From Burkholderiales bacterium (lineage in GTDB: Bacteria > Pseudomonadota > Gammaproteobacteria > Burkholderiales > Casimicrobiaceae), in the NCBI GenBank assembly GCA_017989135.1, contig JAGNQL010000010.1, positions 1-36,178 of the forward strand: 36,178 nt of DNA. The letters run 5' to 3'. The first letter of the stretch is position 1, and the number at the start of each line of letters is the position of its first letter. Positions 1-11,001 of the stretch are shown piece after piece. The notes beneath the pieces were generated by a model that saw only the letters and a list, made by a program, of their open reading frames with translations, did not search any database and was not told the DNA's origin. The position numbers were made by a program, and so were the translations under genes.

Positions 1-750
1 GCGGCGATCCTGTTGCATGGGTGCGGCGGCTTAGGTGCGAAACGCCAGCTCAATGCGCGGCACGCTGCAGCGAAGGATTGGCTGCTGGAGCGCGGCATCG
101 CGGTGGTGTTTCCCGAAAGCTTCACGTCCCGCAGTTTCGAGGAAGTGTGCACAGTGAAAATGTCGGCGCGCACGATTCGGCAAATTGACCGCGTCGAGGA
201 CGTCATGGCGACGCGCAAATGGCTCGACGCGCAGCCAGGCGTGGATGCAAAAAAGGTGATTTTGTGGGGCTGGTCGCACGGCGGTTCGACGGTACTTAAC
301 ATCGTGACGCACCAATCGTTAGGCGCGTTTCCGGCGGAAGTGAAGTTTGCCGAGGCGATTGCGTTTTACCCCGGCTGCTCGCCGTTTGCGCGCAACTCTT
401 CGATTCAAAAAATTGCCTCGCCGCTGACGGTGTTGATAGGTGACGCTGACGACTGGACGCCGCCGGCGCCGTGTGAAACCTTCGTCGCACGGCTCAAAAA
501 CAATGACCAACCGGCGACGATCACGCTCTACCCCGGCGCGTATCACGACTTCGATAATCCGGCGGGGAAGCTTCGCGTGCGTGCCGACGTGCCAAACGGC
601 GTGGTGGCCGGCAAGGGAGTGACCGTCGGCCCCGACCCGAAGGCGCGCGAAGATGCGATGGCGCGCATTGATGCGCTGCTGCGCAAGCGTGGACTTGTGG
701 TCGCGCCGGTTTTGCCTGCGACGCCCGCGACACCCGCAACGAAACCGTAA
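1..750 (+). CDS. Dienelactone hydrolase family protein (5'-truncated by window edge)
   Basis: The frame is open from base 1 and reads AAILLHGCGGLGAK, the first strand and oxyanion loop of an alpha/beta hydrolase, so the true start lies outside the window. The TTG at 13 and later codons are internal. The nucleophile elbow GWSHGGS places the catalytic Ser at 274-276. The acid is in the strand IGDADDWTP, and the catalytic His is in AYHDFDN at 544-546. Order and spacing fit dienelactone hydrolases, which hydrolyse ester or lactone bonds. The C-terminus is a short Pro/Ala/Thr repeat (PATPATPATKP), probably an unstructured tail. The substrate cannot be inferred. The gene is followed by a palindromic repeat and a convergent transporter gene. 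The family is fairly sure, the specific activity is not. Confidence 0.8.
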   Translation, partial: AAILLHGCGGLGAKRQLNARHAAAKDWLLERGIAVVFPESFTSRSFEEVCTVKMSARTIRQIDRVEDVMATRKWLDAQPGVDAKKVILWGWSHGGSTVLNIVTHQSLGAFPAEVKFAEAIAFYPGCSPFARNSSIQKIASPLTVLIGDADDWTPPAPCETFVARLKNNDQPATITLYPGAYHDFDNPAGKLRVRADVPNGVVAGKGVTVGPDPKAREDAMARIDALLRKRGLVVAPVLPATPATPATKP

Positions 751-767
751 TCAATCGCTTACGTGTT

Positions 768-899
768 AACAGCTTTTTGTCAAAAACGGCCTCGAACGAC
801 AGCCTGGCGGTGGTTTCAATGATATTATTCGTAATGTCGACTACAGCGCTTAAATGCCTGCAATGACCACCAGCCAGTCGTTGGCGCCTTAAAGTTGTT
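768..899. repeat. Palindromic intergenic repeat, copy A (132 bp)
   Basis: This element fills most of the gap between two convergent genes. It begins AACAGCTTT (768-776) and ends AAAGTTGTT (891-899), inverted termini matching at 8 of 9 positions. It shares with copies B, C and D a central GTAATGTCGACTAC block (831-844). Its inverted sequence aligns with copy D through ACAACTTT, AACGA and CTGGTGGTC. It is 10 bp longer than the other three, the extra length lying between the left terminus and the central block. I see no ORF, target duplication or transposase. It is probably a non-autonomous mobile repeat or a structured RNA or terminator element. Confidence 0.6.
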
Positions 900-923
900 G
901 GCACAAACCGAGCGATGCGCCCG

Positions 924-1790
924 CTAACCGTGCATCAAGCCCCACACGCCAAGCGCCATGAGCGTCGAGCCGATGAGGCGTTCCCCGCGATGGCCCTCGC
1001 CTAAAAGCTTCGCACCGAGAAACGCGGCGAACACCATCGAGAGCTCGCGCATCGGCGCGACGGAACTGATCGGCGCGGTCTGCATCGCGTAGAGCACGAG
1101 GATGTATGCGAGCGGCGAGATGGTGCCGATGATCAGCGCGTAACGACCGTTTTTGTGCCATTCCGCGACGAGCGCTGTGCGATTGCGCCACGCCATCGGT
1201 GCCATGAACATTCCGCGAATCACGTTGCTAAAGTAATCGAGCACCAGCGGAGCCATCAAGAGCACTTTCACGCCGTAGCCGTCGACCAATGTGTAGCCAG
1301 CAATCGCGAGTCCTGTTAGCGCGCCATAACCCACGCCGCCGAGCTGTGCCGCAGTGGGATTTTTGATGATGCGATGGCCGCCCGCGAGAATGAAAATACC
1401 GATCACGATGCAGGCGATGCCGCCGCCGGAAATCAACGTCACCGGCTCGCCAAGCAACACGATCGCAAACGTGCTCGACAACAACGGCCCCACGCCCCGC
1501 GCGACCGGATACACGACAGTCAGATCGTGCTTCTGGTACCCGCGCTGCAGCGTGAGCGAATAGACGAGATGAATGAGCGCCGTCGCGATCAAGAGCGTGA
1601 TTTCTTTCCAGCCGTAGTTCGGTGGATTGAAGTAGACGTACACCGCAACAATCGGCGCGTACAGCACCGATACAACCAACACACCAAGCATCACAAACAG
1701 CGCCCCGCCGCCAGACTTCTTCGCGAGAATGTTCCAACTTGCATGGATCATCGCCGCGGTAATGACGAGCGCGAAGGCGGTGGCGGTCAT
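924..1790 (-). CDS. EamA/DMT-superfamily inner-membrane transporter
   Basis: The 288-residue product is almost entirely hydrophobic, with about ten predicted membrane helices. It opens with ALVITAAMIHASWNILAKKSGGG, typical of the first helix of EamA drug/metabolite transporters (xHAxWN). Two halves of about five helices each match the usual EamA duplication, and the length is normal. A second-half signature is SPLAYILVLYAMQTAPISSVAP. Members export amino acids, nucleobases or drugs, and the substrate here is unknown. The gene lies 51 nt downstream of gatB on the same strand and may be co-transcribed with gatCAB. No functional link to amidotransferase is implied. The start is the ATG at 1790. 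Confidence 0.8.
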   Translation of the reverse strand: MTATAFALVITAAMIHASWNILAKKSGGGALFVMLGVLVVSVLYAPIVAVYVYFNPPNYGWKEITLLIATALIHLVYSLTLQRGYQKHDLTVVYPVARGVGPLLSSTFAIVLLGEPVTLISGGGIACIVIGIFILAGGHRIIKNPTAAQLGGVGYGALTGLAIAGYTLVDGYGVKVLLMAPLVLDYFSNVIRGMFMAPMAWRNRTALVAEWHKNGRYALIIGTISPLAYILVLYAMQTAPISSVAPMRELSMVFAAFLGAKLLGEGHRGERLIGSTLMALGVWGLMHG

Positions 1791-1841
1791 CGGTTGCAGG
1801 CGGTTCGCACAATGTGCGTGCGACCGCGCATCACGTGAAGC

Positions 1842-3284
1842 CTACAGCGCAGCAATCTTGCGGCGAACGATGTCATTCACCTGTGCCGGATTGGCTTTCC
1901 CTGCGCTAGCTTTCATCACCATGCCGACGATGCTCATGAGCGCTTTTTCTTTACCCGATTTGAAATCGGCGATCTGGGCAGCGCTCTTCGCGAGCACTTC
2001 GTCGACGATCTTTTCAATCGCGCCGCTGTCGCTGATCTGTTTGAGGCCTTTGGCTTCGATGACGGCGTCGGCGGATTGACCTTCGCCGTTCCACAGCGCC
2101 TCGAACACCGTCTTGCCGATCTTGTTGCTGATCGTGCCGTCGCTGATGCGCATGATCAGGCCTGACAATTGGGCGCTGCTCACGGGCGATTGGTCGAATG
2201 TCTTTTCATCACGGTTGAGCGCCGCGGACAAATCGCTGAGCATCCAGTTGGCAACGAGTTTCGCGTCGGCGCCCGCCTTCGTCGCAGCCTCGTAAAAATT
2301 CGCGGTCGCGCTGTCTTGCGAGAGCAAACGCGCGTCGTATTCAGAGAGCGCGTACTGCGATACAAAGCGCGCGCACTTCGCCTCCGGCAACTCTGGCATC
2401 GTTGATTTGATGCGAGCAAGCATTTCGTCCGAGACCACCAGCGGCGGCAAGTCGGGGTCCGGGAAGTAGCGATAGTCCATCGCGTCTTCCTTGGTGCGCA
2501 TGGCGCGCGTTTCGCCCGTATCCGGGTTGAAGAGCACCGTCGCTTGAACGATTTTGTGGCCGTCCTCAATCTGCTCGATTTGCCAGCGAACTTCGTAGTC
2601 CACGGCCTGCTGCATGAACTTGAAGCTATTCAGGTTTTTGATTTCGCGGCGAGTGCCAAATTCCTTCTGGCCGAGCGGGCGCACGGATACGTTGACGTCA
2701 CAGCGAAACGACCCTTCCTGCATGTTGCCGTCGCAAATGTCGAGCGAACGAACCAGGTTGTGAAGCGTTTTCGCGTATGCAATGGCCTCTTTCGCTGAGC
2801 GCATTACAGGTTCAGTCACGATCTCCAAGAGCGGCGTGCCCGCGCGATTCAAATCAACGCCAGACGCACCGTCAAACTCGTTGTGCACGCTCTTGCCCGC
2901 GTCCTCTTCGAGGTGAGCGCGGGTGAGTTCGATGAACTTTGTGCTGCCATCATCAAGCGTGATCGTGAGCCCACCGCCCTCCACAATAGGCGTCTCAAAT
3001 TGCGAGATTTGATAGCCCTTTGGCAGATCTGGATAGAAATAGTTTTTGCGCGCGAAGATCGAGCGTTGGTTGATCTTTGCACCAATGGCGAGACCGAACT
3101 TCACAGCACGCTCCGCCGCGCCTTTATTCATAACGGGCAGCGCACCTGGCAAAGCCAAATCAACGACGCTTGCCTGAGTGTTCGGTGCAGCACCAAACGC
3201 GGTGCTGCTGCCCGAGAAAATTTTCGATACAGTGGTCAGCTGTACGTGTGTTTCGAGACCGATTACGACTTCCCACTGGGCCAT
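1842..3284 (-). CDS. gatB: Aspartyl/glutamyl-tRNA(Asn/Gln) amidotransferase subunit B
   Basis: GatB activates the misacylated Glu-tRNA(Gln) or Asp-tRNA(Asn) by ATP-dependent phosphorylation, so that ammonia from GatA can form Gln- or Asn-tRNA. The product starts [16 protein letters not shown], the conserved GatB N-terminus. It contains the cradle-domain signature [21 protein letters not shown] and the [12 protein letters not shown] motif, and ends in the helical YqeY-like tRNA-binding domain. An upstream in-frame start at 3359 would overlap gatA and add residues unlike the family, so the ATG at 3284 was chosen, 19 nt after the gatA stop. The length of 480 aa is normal. It is the third gene of a gatC-gatA-gatB operon. 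Confidence 0.97.
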   Translation of the reverse strand: MAQWEVVIGLETHVQLTTVSKIFSGSSTAFGAAPNTQASVVDLALPGALPVMNKGAAERAVKFGLAIGAKINQRSIFARKNYFYPDLPKGYQISQFETPIVEGGGLTITLDDGSTKFIELTRAHLEEDAGKSVHNEFDGASGVDLNRAGTPLLEIVTEPVMRSAKEAIAYAKTLHNLVRSLDICDGNMQEGSFRCDVNVSVRPLGQKEFGTRREIKNLNSFKFMQQAVDYEVRWQIEQIEDGHKIVQATVLFNPDTGETRAMRTKEDAMDYRYFPDPDLPPLVVSDEMLARIKSTMPELPEAKCARFVSQYALSEYDARLLSQDSATANFYEAATKAGADAKLVANWMLSDLSAALNRDEKTFDQSPVSSAQLSGLIMRISDGTISNKIGKTVFEALWNGEGQSADAVIEAKGLKQISDSGAIEKIVDEVLAKSAAQIADFKSGKEKALMSIVGMVMKASAGKANPAQVNDIVRRKIAAL

Positions 3285-3303
3285 GATGACGCTCTTAACC
3301 TGA

Positions 3304-4764
3304 CTAGATCGACGGATGGCGTTTGTGCCAATCCGTTGCCAATTGAAACTGATGCGCAACGTTCAACATGCGGGCTTCATCGAGGTAGTTGCCGATGATT
3401 TGCATGCCGACGTGTTGGCCGTTTTCGTCCGTGCCGCATGGGTGGCTCAGCGCGGGTTGTCCCGTGAGGTTGGCCACGACGGTGAAGATGTCGTTCAGAT
3501 ACATCGTAACGGGATCGTCGGTTTTGGCTCCGAATTGGAACGCGGTTTCCGGGGCCGTTGGGCCCATGACCACGTCGCACACCGCGTAGGCGCGTTTGAA
3601 ATCTTCTGCGATCAAACGACGCAGCTTGCCTGCTTGCAGGTAGTACGCGTCGTAGTAGCCATGCGAGAGCACGTAGGTGCCGATTAGGATTCGGCGCTTG
3701 ACCTCGGCGCCGAAGCCTTCGGCACGTGAGCGTTTGTACATGTCGAGTAAGTCGGTGAACTCATTGGCGCGGTGGCCGTAGCGCACGCCATCGAAGCGCG
3801 ACAGATTGCTCGACGCTTCGGCAGGCGCTACGACGTAATACGCCGGCACCGAATACTTGACGTTCGGCAGCGAAATGTCCACCGTGACCGCGCCGAGCTT
3901 TCGGTAAACCGCGAGCGCGCTATCGACTGCTTTTGCGATACCGGGAGCGACGCCTTCACCAAAAAATTCTTTTGGCAAACCAATACGCAAACCCGCGAGC
4001 GGTTTCGCCAAATCGCGAGCGTAGTTTTCCGTCGGGCGATCCAAAGAAGTCGCGTCGTGCGTATCGAAGCCTGCCATCGCGTTGAGCAGCAGCGCGCAAT
4101 CCTCGGCCGTTTGCGCGAATGGGCCGGCTTGATCAAGCGACGACGCATAGGCGACGATGCCGAAGCGCGAGCACACGCCGTAGGTAGGTTTGAGGCCCGT
4201 GAGGTTGCAGAACATCGCGGGCTGTCGAATCGAGCCGCCGGTGTCGGTGCCCGTGGACGCGGGCGTCAAACCTGCCGCCACCGCCGCAGCCGAGCCGCCC
4301 GAGGACCCGCCCGGCACGCGTGAGACGTCCCATGGGTTTTTCACGGTGCCGAAATACGAGGATTCGTTGGACGAGCCCATCGCGAATTCGTCCATGTTGA
4401 GCTTGCCCAACGTCACCATGCCGGCGTCAGACATGTTTTTGACGACAGTTGAGGTGTACGGCGCGACGAAGTTTTCCAGCATCTTCGAGCCGCAGGTGGT
4501 GCGCCAACCGTCGATCAGGTAAATGTCTTTGTGCGCAATCGGCACGCCGAGCAGTGTCGTGGCGTCGCCCGCAGCGCGTTTCGCGTCGGCCGCTTTGGCC
4601 TCAACAAGCGTACGGTCGCGGTCAAGCGTGATGTAGGTGTTTAACGTCGACTGCAGCGCGTTGGCGCGGTCGAGGTAATGCGTCGCCAGCTCTACGGCGC
4701 TGACTTGCTTGGCGGCAAGCGCCGCAACCGTTTCGGCTACGGTGGCAAAGGTGTTCCAGCTCAT
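3304..4764 (-). CDS. gatA: Aspartyl/glutamyl-tRNA(Asn/Gln) amidotransferase subunit A
   Basis: GatA is the glutaminase/amidase subunit that releases ammonia for transfer to the tRNA-bound acidic residue. The amidase signature is complete: Lys in PIAHKDIY, the Gly/Ser-rich loop [15 protein letters not shown], and [12 protein letters not shown] with the nucleophile Ser and cis-Ser of the Ser-cisSer-Lys triad. The C-terminal [13 protein letters not shown] block is also typical. A TTG at 4776 lies in frame but overlaps gatC. The ATG at 4764 (MSWNTF), 4 nt after the gatC stop, is the likelier start and gives 486 aa. It is translationally close to gatC and followed by gatB. Confidence 0.96.
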   Translation of the reverse strand: MSWNTFATVAETVAALAAKQVSAVELATHYLDRANALQSTLNTYITLDRDRTLVEAKAADAKRAAGDATTLLGVPIAHKDIYLIDGWRTTCGSKMLENFVAPYTSTVVKNMSDAGMVTLGKLNMDEFAMGSSNESSYFGTVKNPWDVSRVPGGSSGGSAAAVAAGLTPASTGTDTGGSIRQPAMFCNLTGLKPTYGVCSRFGIVAYASSLDQAGPFAQTAEDCALLLNAMAGFDTHDATSLDRPTENYARDLAKPLAGLRIGLPKEFFGEGVAPGIAKAVDSALAVYRKLGAVTVDISLPNVKYSVPAYYVVAPAEASSNLSRFDGVRYGHRANEFTDLLDMYKRSRAEGFGAEVKRRILIGTYVLSHGYYDAYYLQAGKLRRLIAEDFKRAYAVCDVVMGPTAPETAFQFGAKTDDPVTMYLNDIFTVVANLTGQPALSHPCGTDENGQHVGMQIIGNYLDEARMLNVAHQFQLATDWHKRHPSI

Positions 4765-4768
4765 AACT

Positions 4769-5056
4769 CTACTCAATCACTTTGGGCACGAGGAAATAGC
4801 CCGCTTCTGCCTGCGGTGCATTTTTCTGAAATTTTTCGCGTTGATTGATCTCGGTGACCGCGTCGTCACGTAGGCGAAGCACCATGTCGAGGCCGTGCGA
4901 CATAGGCGCGACGCCGGTGGTGTCGACCGCTTGCATCTCGTCGATGAGCTTAAAGACGCCGCCTAGCTTGGCCTGAACTTCGGCCACATCGGCGGCGGAG
5001 ACGTGAATGCGAGCGAGATGCGCGATTCGCTCAATATCTTGGGTGGAGAGACTCAT
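4769..5056 (-). CDS. gatC: Aspartyl/glutamyl-tRNA(Asn/Gln) amidotransferase subunit C
   Basis: This 95-residue subunit wraps around and stabilises the GatA-GatB complex. It opens [19 protein letters not shown], the standard GatC N-terminus, and contains [20 protein letters not shown], the segment that threads between the other subunits. It ends [10 protein letters not shown], the conserved 'FxVPKVIE' tail. It is the first gene of the gatCAB operon and lies divergently from mreB across 305 bp. The start is the ATG at 5056. Confidence 0.96.
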   Translation of the reverse strand: MSLSTQDIERIAHLARIHVSAADVAEVQAKLGGVFKLIDEMQAVDTTGVAPMSHGLDMVLRLRDDAVTEINQREKFQKNAPQAEAGYFLVPKVIE

Positions 5057-6405
<1,349 letters not shown>

Positions 6406-6486
6406 AGGTTTACCGCGTGAATGCCTTTCGCCTGCGCCTCCAACGGATGAGCGTCGGCGGAGAGTTCGTTGCACGCGCCAGGTTGT

Positions 6487-7401
6487 ATGCACGGTAGAGT
6501 CACGTCGCTGCCCTCCGAGCCGCCTCGCTTTTTCAATCGCGGGCCGAGCTCGATCGCCAAGCTCACCTTTTTCGGCGTGATTTCACTCGCGGTGATGTTC
6601 ATTGACGCGCGCTTTCAGACGCTCGAGAAGGTGCGCATGGCGATTGCGACTGTCGTCTACCCTGTTCAGCAAGCCGCGCTGCTGCCTGCGCAAGCGGCGG
6701 CACGCGTGGGCGAATTGTTTGAGACGCGTGCTGAGTTGCGCGACGAAAACGAGCGCTTGAAGTCTGATTTACTGCAAGCCTCACAGGGGCAACAAGCGCA
6801 TATCGCAGCAAAGCAAGAATCAGAGCGCTTGCTGAAGCTTCTACAAATGTCGCAGTCGGTACCGACTCGCGCACAGGCGGCGCGCGTCGTGTACATGGGG
6901 CGCGATGCTTTTTCGCAGAAGGCTTTTATTGATCGTGCGTCGTCGCAAGTGTTTGAGCCGGGCTCAGCGGTAGTGGACGAGCTAGGCCTGTTGGGGCAAC
7001 TCACCCGCGTGCATCCGCTCTTCGCCGAAGTCACACTATTGACCGAAAAGGATGTCACGATCCCGGTAAAGCTCGAGCGAACAGGGACACGAGCCCTGCT
7101 CTACGGACGCGGCCCCGGAAAGTTGCCTGAGCTCAAGCACGTATCCAACACCCTAGATATTAAAGAGGGCGACATACTCCTCACGTCCAACATTGACGGC
7201 TTGTTTCCAGCCAACGTTCGTGTGGCCAAAGTTGCCAGCGTTCAACGCGACGCAGAGAGTGGTTTTGCGCGCGTTGAGTGCACGCCGTCGGCCAATGTGG
7301 TGGGTGCCGATGCGGTGTTAGTGCTCGACAAACCGCCGGCACCACCGCCGCGCCCAGTGGCCGACGCCGCACCCGAAACCACCGGGAAGAAGCGCAAATG
7401 A
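6487..7401 (+). CDS. mreC: Rod shape-determining protein MreC
   Basis: MreC is the periplasmic scaffold that activates PBP2/RodA. From the ATG at 6487 the product is 304 aa: a short cytoplasmic tail, one membrane helix (KLTFFGVISLAVMFID, about 23-38), a coiled coil (about 65-115, with LRDENERLKSDLLQASQGQQ) and the beta-domain with VDELGLLGQLTRVHPLFAEV and GDILLTSNIDGLFPANVRVAKV. It ends in a Pro/Ala-rich basic tail. An in-frame TTG lies at 6469, but the ATG with AGG a few bases upstream is preferred. Its stop overlaps the mreD start (ATGA), implying translational coupling. Confidence 0.95.
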   Translation: MHGRVTSLPSEPPRFFNRGPSSIAKLTFFGVISLAVMFIDARFQTLEKVRMAIATVVYPVQQAALLPAQAAARVGELFETRAELRDENERLKSDLLQASQGQQAHIAAKQESERLLKLLQMSQSVPTRAQAARVVYMGRDAFSQKAFIDRASSQVFEPGSAVVDELGLLGQLTRVHPLFAEVTLLTEKDVTIPVKLERTGTRALLYGRGPGKLPELKHVSNTLDIKEGDILLTSNIDGLFPANVRVAKVASVQRDAESGFARVECTPSANVVGADAVLVLDKPPAPPPRPVADAAPETTGKKRK

Positions 7402-7940
7402 GTTTGTTTCGCTTACCCGATTCACCGCTGTTCAAGATCGCGAAGCCGGAAGACATTCTGCTTGCGCCGAAGCCGTGGTTTGTTGCGTTGACGTTGGCGC
7501 TAGCTTTTACGATCAACCTGCTGCCGCTCTCCGGCTTTGCGCTATCGTTGCGACCCGATTTTTTCGCACTGGTACTGCTTTACTGGGCGATTCATCAACC
7601 GCGCTGGATTGGTATTGGCGTGGCGTGGGCGTGCGGATTGTTGACCGACGTTGTCGAGGCGAATCTGTTTGGCCAACACGCGTTGGCCTACGCGATTCTT
7701 GCGTTCGCTGCAGAGTATTTTCACCGACGCGTGTTGCGTTTCCCGGTGTGGCAACAGGCGCTTCATGTGCTCGCGCTGCTGCTGATTGCACAAGGCGTCG
7801 TGTTGGTGCTTCGCCTGATGAGCGGTGCGGCACCGCCTAGTGCGGTGATTGTGCTCGCAAGCATCAGTAGCGCATTGGTTTGGCCCGTCATTTCCGCGCT
7901 GCTGCAATGGCCGCAGCGCGTACGCTCTTTGCTGGACTAG
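7398..7940 (+). CDS. mreD: Rod shape-determining protein MreD
   Basis: MreD is an integral inner-membrane protein of the elongasome. The start ATG at 7398 overlaps the mreC stop by 4 nt. The 180-residue product has a short soluble N-terminus (MSLFRLPDSPLFKIAKPEDIL) and about five to six hydrophobic helices. The segment LRPDFFALVLLYWAIHQPRWIGIGVAWACGLLTDV carries the conserved D/W and GLLxD features of MreD. The reading frame could open earlier inside mreC, but that part overlaps mreC coding sequence and lacks family similarity. Confidence 0.93.
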   Translation: MSLFRLPDSPLFKIAKPEDILLAPKPWFVALTLALAFTINLLPLSGFALSLRPDFFALVLLYWAIHQPRWIGIGVAWACGLLTDVVEANLFGQHALAYAILAFAAEYFHRRVLRFPVWQQALHVLALLLIAQGVVLVLRLMSGAAPPSAVIVLASISSALVWPVISALLQWPQRVRSLLD

Positions 7941-7945
7941 CGGGC

Positions 7946-9901
7946 ATGGCCTCAGAGTTACGCAATCACGACCAAGAACTTTTCTGGTACCAACGGCGTC
8001 TAGGCTTGGCCGCGGTGTTCGTAGTGCTCGGCTTCTTGCTGTTGCTCGGTCGTTTCGTGTATTTACAGGTGTACCAACACAAACACTTCGCAACACTTGC
8101 CGAAGCCAATCGAATTGACACGCAACCTGCGATACCTAATCGCGGTATCGTGACCGATCGCAACGGTGTGGTGCTCGCGTCTAACTATTCGGCCTACACG
8201 CTGGAACTTAATCCTCGGAAGATCGCCAACGTCGAAGCGACCATCGAAGAAATTGCAAAGATCGTTGACATCACGCCGCGTGATCGTCGTCGCTTCAAGC
8301 GGTTGTTCGAAGAGTTTCGCACGACCGATAGCTTGCCTCTCAAATCCCGTTTGACCGACGAGGAGGTTGCGCGCGTGGCCGCCAATCGCTTCCGCTTGCC
8401 AGGCGTGGAGATCAAAGCCCGATTGTTTCGCCAGTACCCAATGGGGGAAGTCGCGTCGCACGTCATCGGATACATCGGCCGCATCAACCAAGAAGAGAAA
8501 ACGCGTATCGATGCTGGACCCGACTCAGCGAACTACAAAGGTTCAGACTACATCGGCAAGCGCGGCATCGAGGTTGCCTACGAGCGCGAATTGCACGGAA
8601 TTGCAGGCTCCACCGAAGTTGAGGTTGACGCGAGTCGCCGTGTGATTCGCGAAATATCCAAGAAACCGTCGATCGCGGGAAACAATCTGCAACTTTCGCT
8701 CGATATTCGCCTGCAAAAAATTGCCGAAGATGCATTCGGAACGAAGCGCGGCGCGTTGGTGGCCATCGAGCCTTCTACCGGCGACGTACTCGCGTTTGTT
8801 AGCAAACCTGGCTACGACCCGAACTTGTTTGTGGACGGCATTGATCCGCAAAGCTGGGACGCGCTGCGCGATTCTCCCGACAAGCCGATGCTGAATCGGC
8901 CATTGCAGGGCGGTTATCCACCGGGATCTACGTACAAACCGTTTATGGCGCTTATGGCGCAAGAGCTTGGTGTAAGAACGGCAAACCAGACGATCAGCGA
9001 CCCCGGATACTTCAGCCTCGGGCGGAAGACGTGGCGCGACGACAAGCCCGGTGGGCATGGTCTAGTAGATCTAGTTAAATCGATCATCGTTTCTTGCGAC
9101 ACTTATTACTATCAGCTAGCAGCCGAGCTCGACGTAGACGAGTGGTCGAAATTCATGCGGCAATTCGGCTTCGGCCAGAAGACCGGCATCGATATCGACG
9201 GCGAATTGCCCGGCATCCTTCCAACACGCGAATGGAAAGCTAAACGCTTCCCTAAGGATCCGAAGTTTTATGTGGGCGATCAAGTCTCACTGGGCATCGG
9301 ACAGGGATTCAACACGTTTACGCCGATGCAGATGGCGTACGCGACCTCTGTGCTCGCCAACCGTGGCGTTGCATTCAAGCCCCACCTAGTCAAGCGAATT
9401 GTCGACGCCAGAACCGGAGAGGCGCGACTCACGCATCCCAGCGCAGCGTACTCGATTGATCTGAAACCGGAGCACCTTGACGCAGTTTTCCGCGGCCTCG
9501 CTGGCGTCGTAACAGAGGGTACCGGTCGCACGGCATTTCTCAACGCGAAATACATCAGCGGCGGCAAGACTGGCACCGCGCAAGTCTTCAACCTGCACGG
9601 CGGTGAGTACAAGGCTTCGCAAGTTGCAGAGCGATTGCGTGATCACGCGTGGTACATCGCCATGGCACCGCTGGATCAACCAAAGATCGCCCTCGTCGCG
9701 TTTGTTGAAAACGGCGGTTTTGGAGCGGAAGCGGCGGCACCGATTGCGCGAAAAGTGATGGATGCGTATTTCGATCCTGCCTTGCTTGCTAACGCGTTAA
9801 AGCCCGTGAAAAATTCCGATGCCGATGCGGCGGCGGTTGCGGCAGAGGCAAAAGCGGCGGCGGAAACTGCGGCCGCAGCCGACATGAGGCGCGCGCGATG
9901 A
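7946..9901 (+). CDS. mrdA: Penicillin-binding protein 2 (peptidoglycan DD-transpeptidase MrdA)
   Basis: PBP2 crosslinks peptidoglycan during elongation, working with RodA. The ATG at 7946 lies 5 nt after mreD. The 651-aa product has a cytoplasmic start, one membrane helix (about residues 21-42), the dimer domain with NRGIVTDRNGVVLASN, and a transpeptidase domain with all three active-site motifs: S328-T-Y-K331 (PGSTYKPF), S383-C-D385 and K541-T-G. The SxD in place of SxN is normal for PBP2. The last 40 or so residues are an Ala-rich, charged tail after the catalytic domain. Its stop overlaps the rodA start (ATGA). Confidence 0.97.
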   Translation: MASELRNHDQELFWYQRRLGLAAVFVVLGFLLLLGRFVYLQVYQHKHFATLAEANRIDTQPAIPNRGIVTDRNGVVLASNYSAYTLELNPRKIANVEATIEEIAKIVDITPRDRRRFKRLFEEFRTTDSLPLKSRLTDEEVARVAANRFRLPGVEIKARLFRQYPMGEVASHVIGYIGRINQEEKTRIDAGPDSANYKGSDYIGKRGIEVAYERELHGIAGSTEVEVDASRRVIREISKKPSIAGNNLQLSLDIRLQKIAEDAFGTKRGALVAIEPSTGDVLAFVSKPGYDPNLFVDGIDPQSWDALRDSPDKPMLNRPLQGGYPPGSTYKPFMALMAQELGVRTANQTISDPGYFSLGRKTWRDDKPGGHGLVDLVKSIIVSCDTYYYQLAAELDVDEWSKFMRQFGFGQKTGIDIDGELPGILPTREWKAKRFPKDPKFYVGDQVSLGIGQGFNTFTPMQMAYATSVLANRGVAFKPHLVKRIVDARTGEARLTHPSAAYSIDLKPEHLDAVFRGLAGVVTEGTGRTAFLNAKYISGGKTGTAQVFNLHGGEYKASQVAERLRDHAWYIAMAPLDQPKIALVAFVENGGFGAEAAAPIARKVMDAYFDPALLANALKPVKNSDADAAAVAAEAKAAAETAAAADMRRAR

Positions 9902-11001
9902 TTCAGCAAATTTGGATGAAACTCACGGATCGACTTGATCCGTTTTTGTTCGCCATCGTCACTGCGATTGCTACGCTGGGTTTGCTGGTGCTTTACAGTG
10001 CGGCGAACGAAACTTTGAGTCGTGTGGTGTCGCAATCGCAGAAGGTCGTACTGGCCGTCGCCATAATGATATTCATTGCGAATCTCTCGCCGCAATTCAT
10101 AGCTCGCTTTGCCGTGCCGCTGTATGTGATCGGCATCGTGTTGCTACTCGGTGTTGCCGTTGGGGGCGAAGTTGTCAAAGGCGCGCGACGCTGGTTGAAA
10201 ATTCCTGGGGTGGGCAATATACAGCCCTCCGAAATCATGAAAATCGCGCTGCCGCTCATTCTGGCGTGGTACTTCGAACGCCACGAAGGCAGCATGAATT
10301 GGCGTAATTTCGTGGTGGCCGCGTTTCTCGTAGCGCTGCCCTTCGGTCTTGTGGTGCGGCAACCGGATCTAGGAACGGCTCTACTCATCGGTGCGGGTGG
10401 ATTTTGCGTACTCTACTTGGCCGGATTGGATTGGCGCGTCATGGTCGGTGTCGGCATTCTCGCGGTACTCGTTTTTGCCGCAGCGTGGCAATTCGACTGG
10501 ATGCACGATTACCAAAAGGAACGCATCCTCACCGTTATCAATCCGGACGGCGACGCGCAAGACGCGGGGTGGCACGCGATACAAGCGGCCATTGCGATTG
10601 GTTCCGGCGGACTGTTCGGCAAGGGCTGGCTCAATGGTACGCAAACACACCTTGAGTTTTTGCCCGAGAAGCATACGGATTTCATCTTTGCCGTTTATGG
10701 CGAGGAGTTTGGGTTGCTCGGCGGAGTGGTTCTGATCATCTTGTACCTGCTCTTTATCGGTCGCTGTTTCTTGATCGCGGCGAACGCGTCAACCTTGTTC
10801 GGTCGCCTTATGGCCGGCTCGATGACGATGATGTTCTTCACCTATGCCTTTGTAAATATCGGCATGGTCACTGGCATGCTGCCGGTCGTCGGTGTGCCAC
10901 TGCCATTCATGAGCTTTGGTGGCACGGCGCTAATGACTTTATTCATCGCCGTAGGTATTCTCATGAGCGTGCAGTCTCATCGAAAACTGGTGAACTCTTG
11001 A
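9898..11001 (+). CDS. rodA: Peptidoglycan glycosyltransferase RodA
   Basis: RodA is the SEDS-family glycosyltransferase that polymerises lipid II into glycan strands, paired with PBP2. The 367-residue product has about ten membrane helices. It carries SEDS signatures: GARRWLKIPGVGNIQPSE, VRQPDLGTALLIGAGG, FLPEKHTDFIFAVYGEEFG (with the conserved catalytic-region Asp) and PVVGVPLPFMSFGGTAL. The start overlaps the mrdA stop by 4 nt, and its stop overlaps the TTG start of rlpA. Confidence 0.97.
   Translation: MIQQIWMKLTDRLDPFLFAIVTAIATLGLLVLYSAANETLSRVVSQSQKVVLAVAIMIFIANLSPQFIARFAVPLYVIGIVLLLGVAVGGEVVKGARRWLKIPGVGNIQPSEIMKIALPLILAWYFERHEGSMNWRNFVVAAFLVALPFGLVVRQPDLGTALLIGAGGFCVLYLAGLDWRVMVGVGILAVLVFAAAWQFDWMHDYQKERILTVINPDGDAQDAGWHAIQAAIAIGSGGLFGKGWLNGTQTHLEFLPEKHTDFIFAVYGEEFGLLGGVVLIILYLLFIGRCFLIAANASTLFGRLMAGSMTMMFFTYAFVNIGMVTGMLPVVGVPLPFMSFGGTALMTLFIAVGILMSVQSHRKLVNS

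Noticed and set aside
3285..3359. Upstream extension of gatB
   Set aside because: It overlaps the gatA coding sequence and precedes the conserved [13 protein letters not shown] start.
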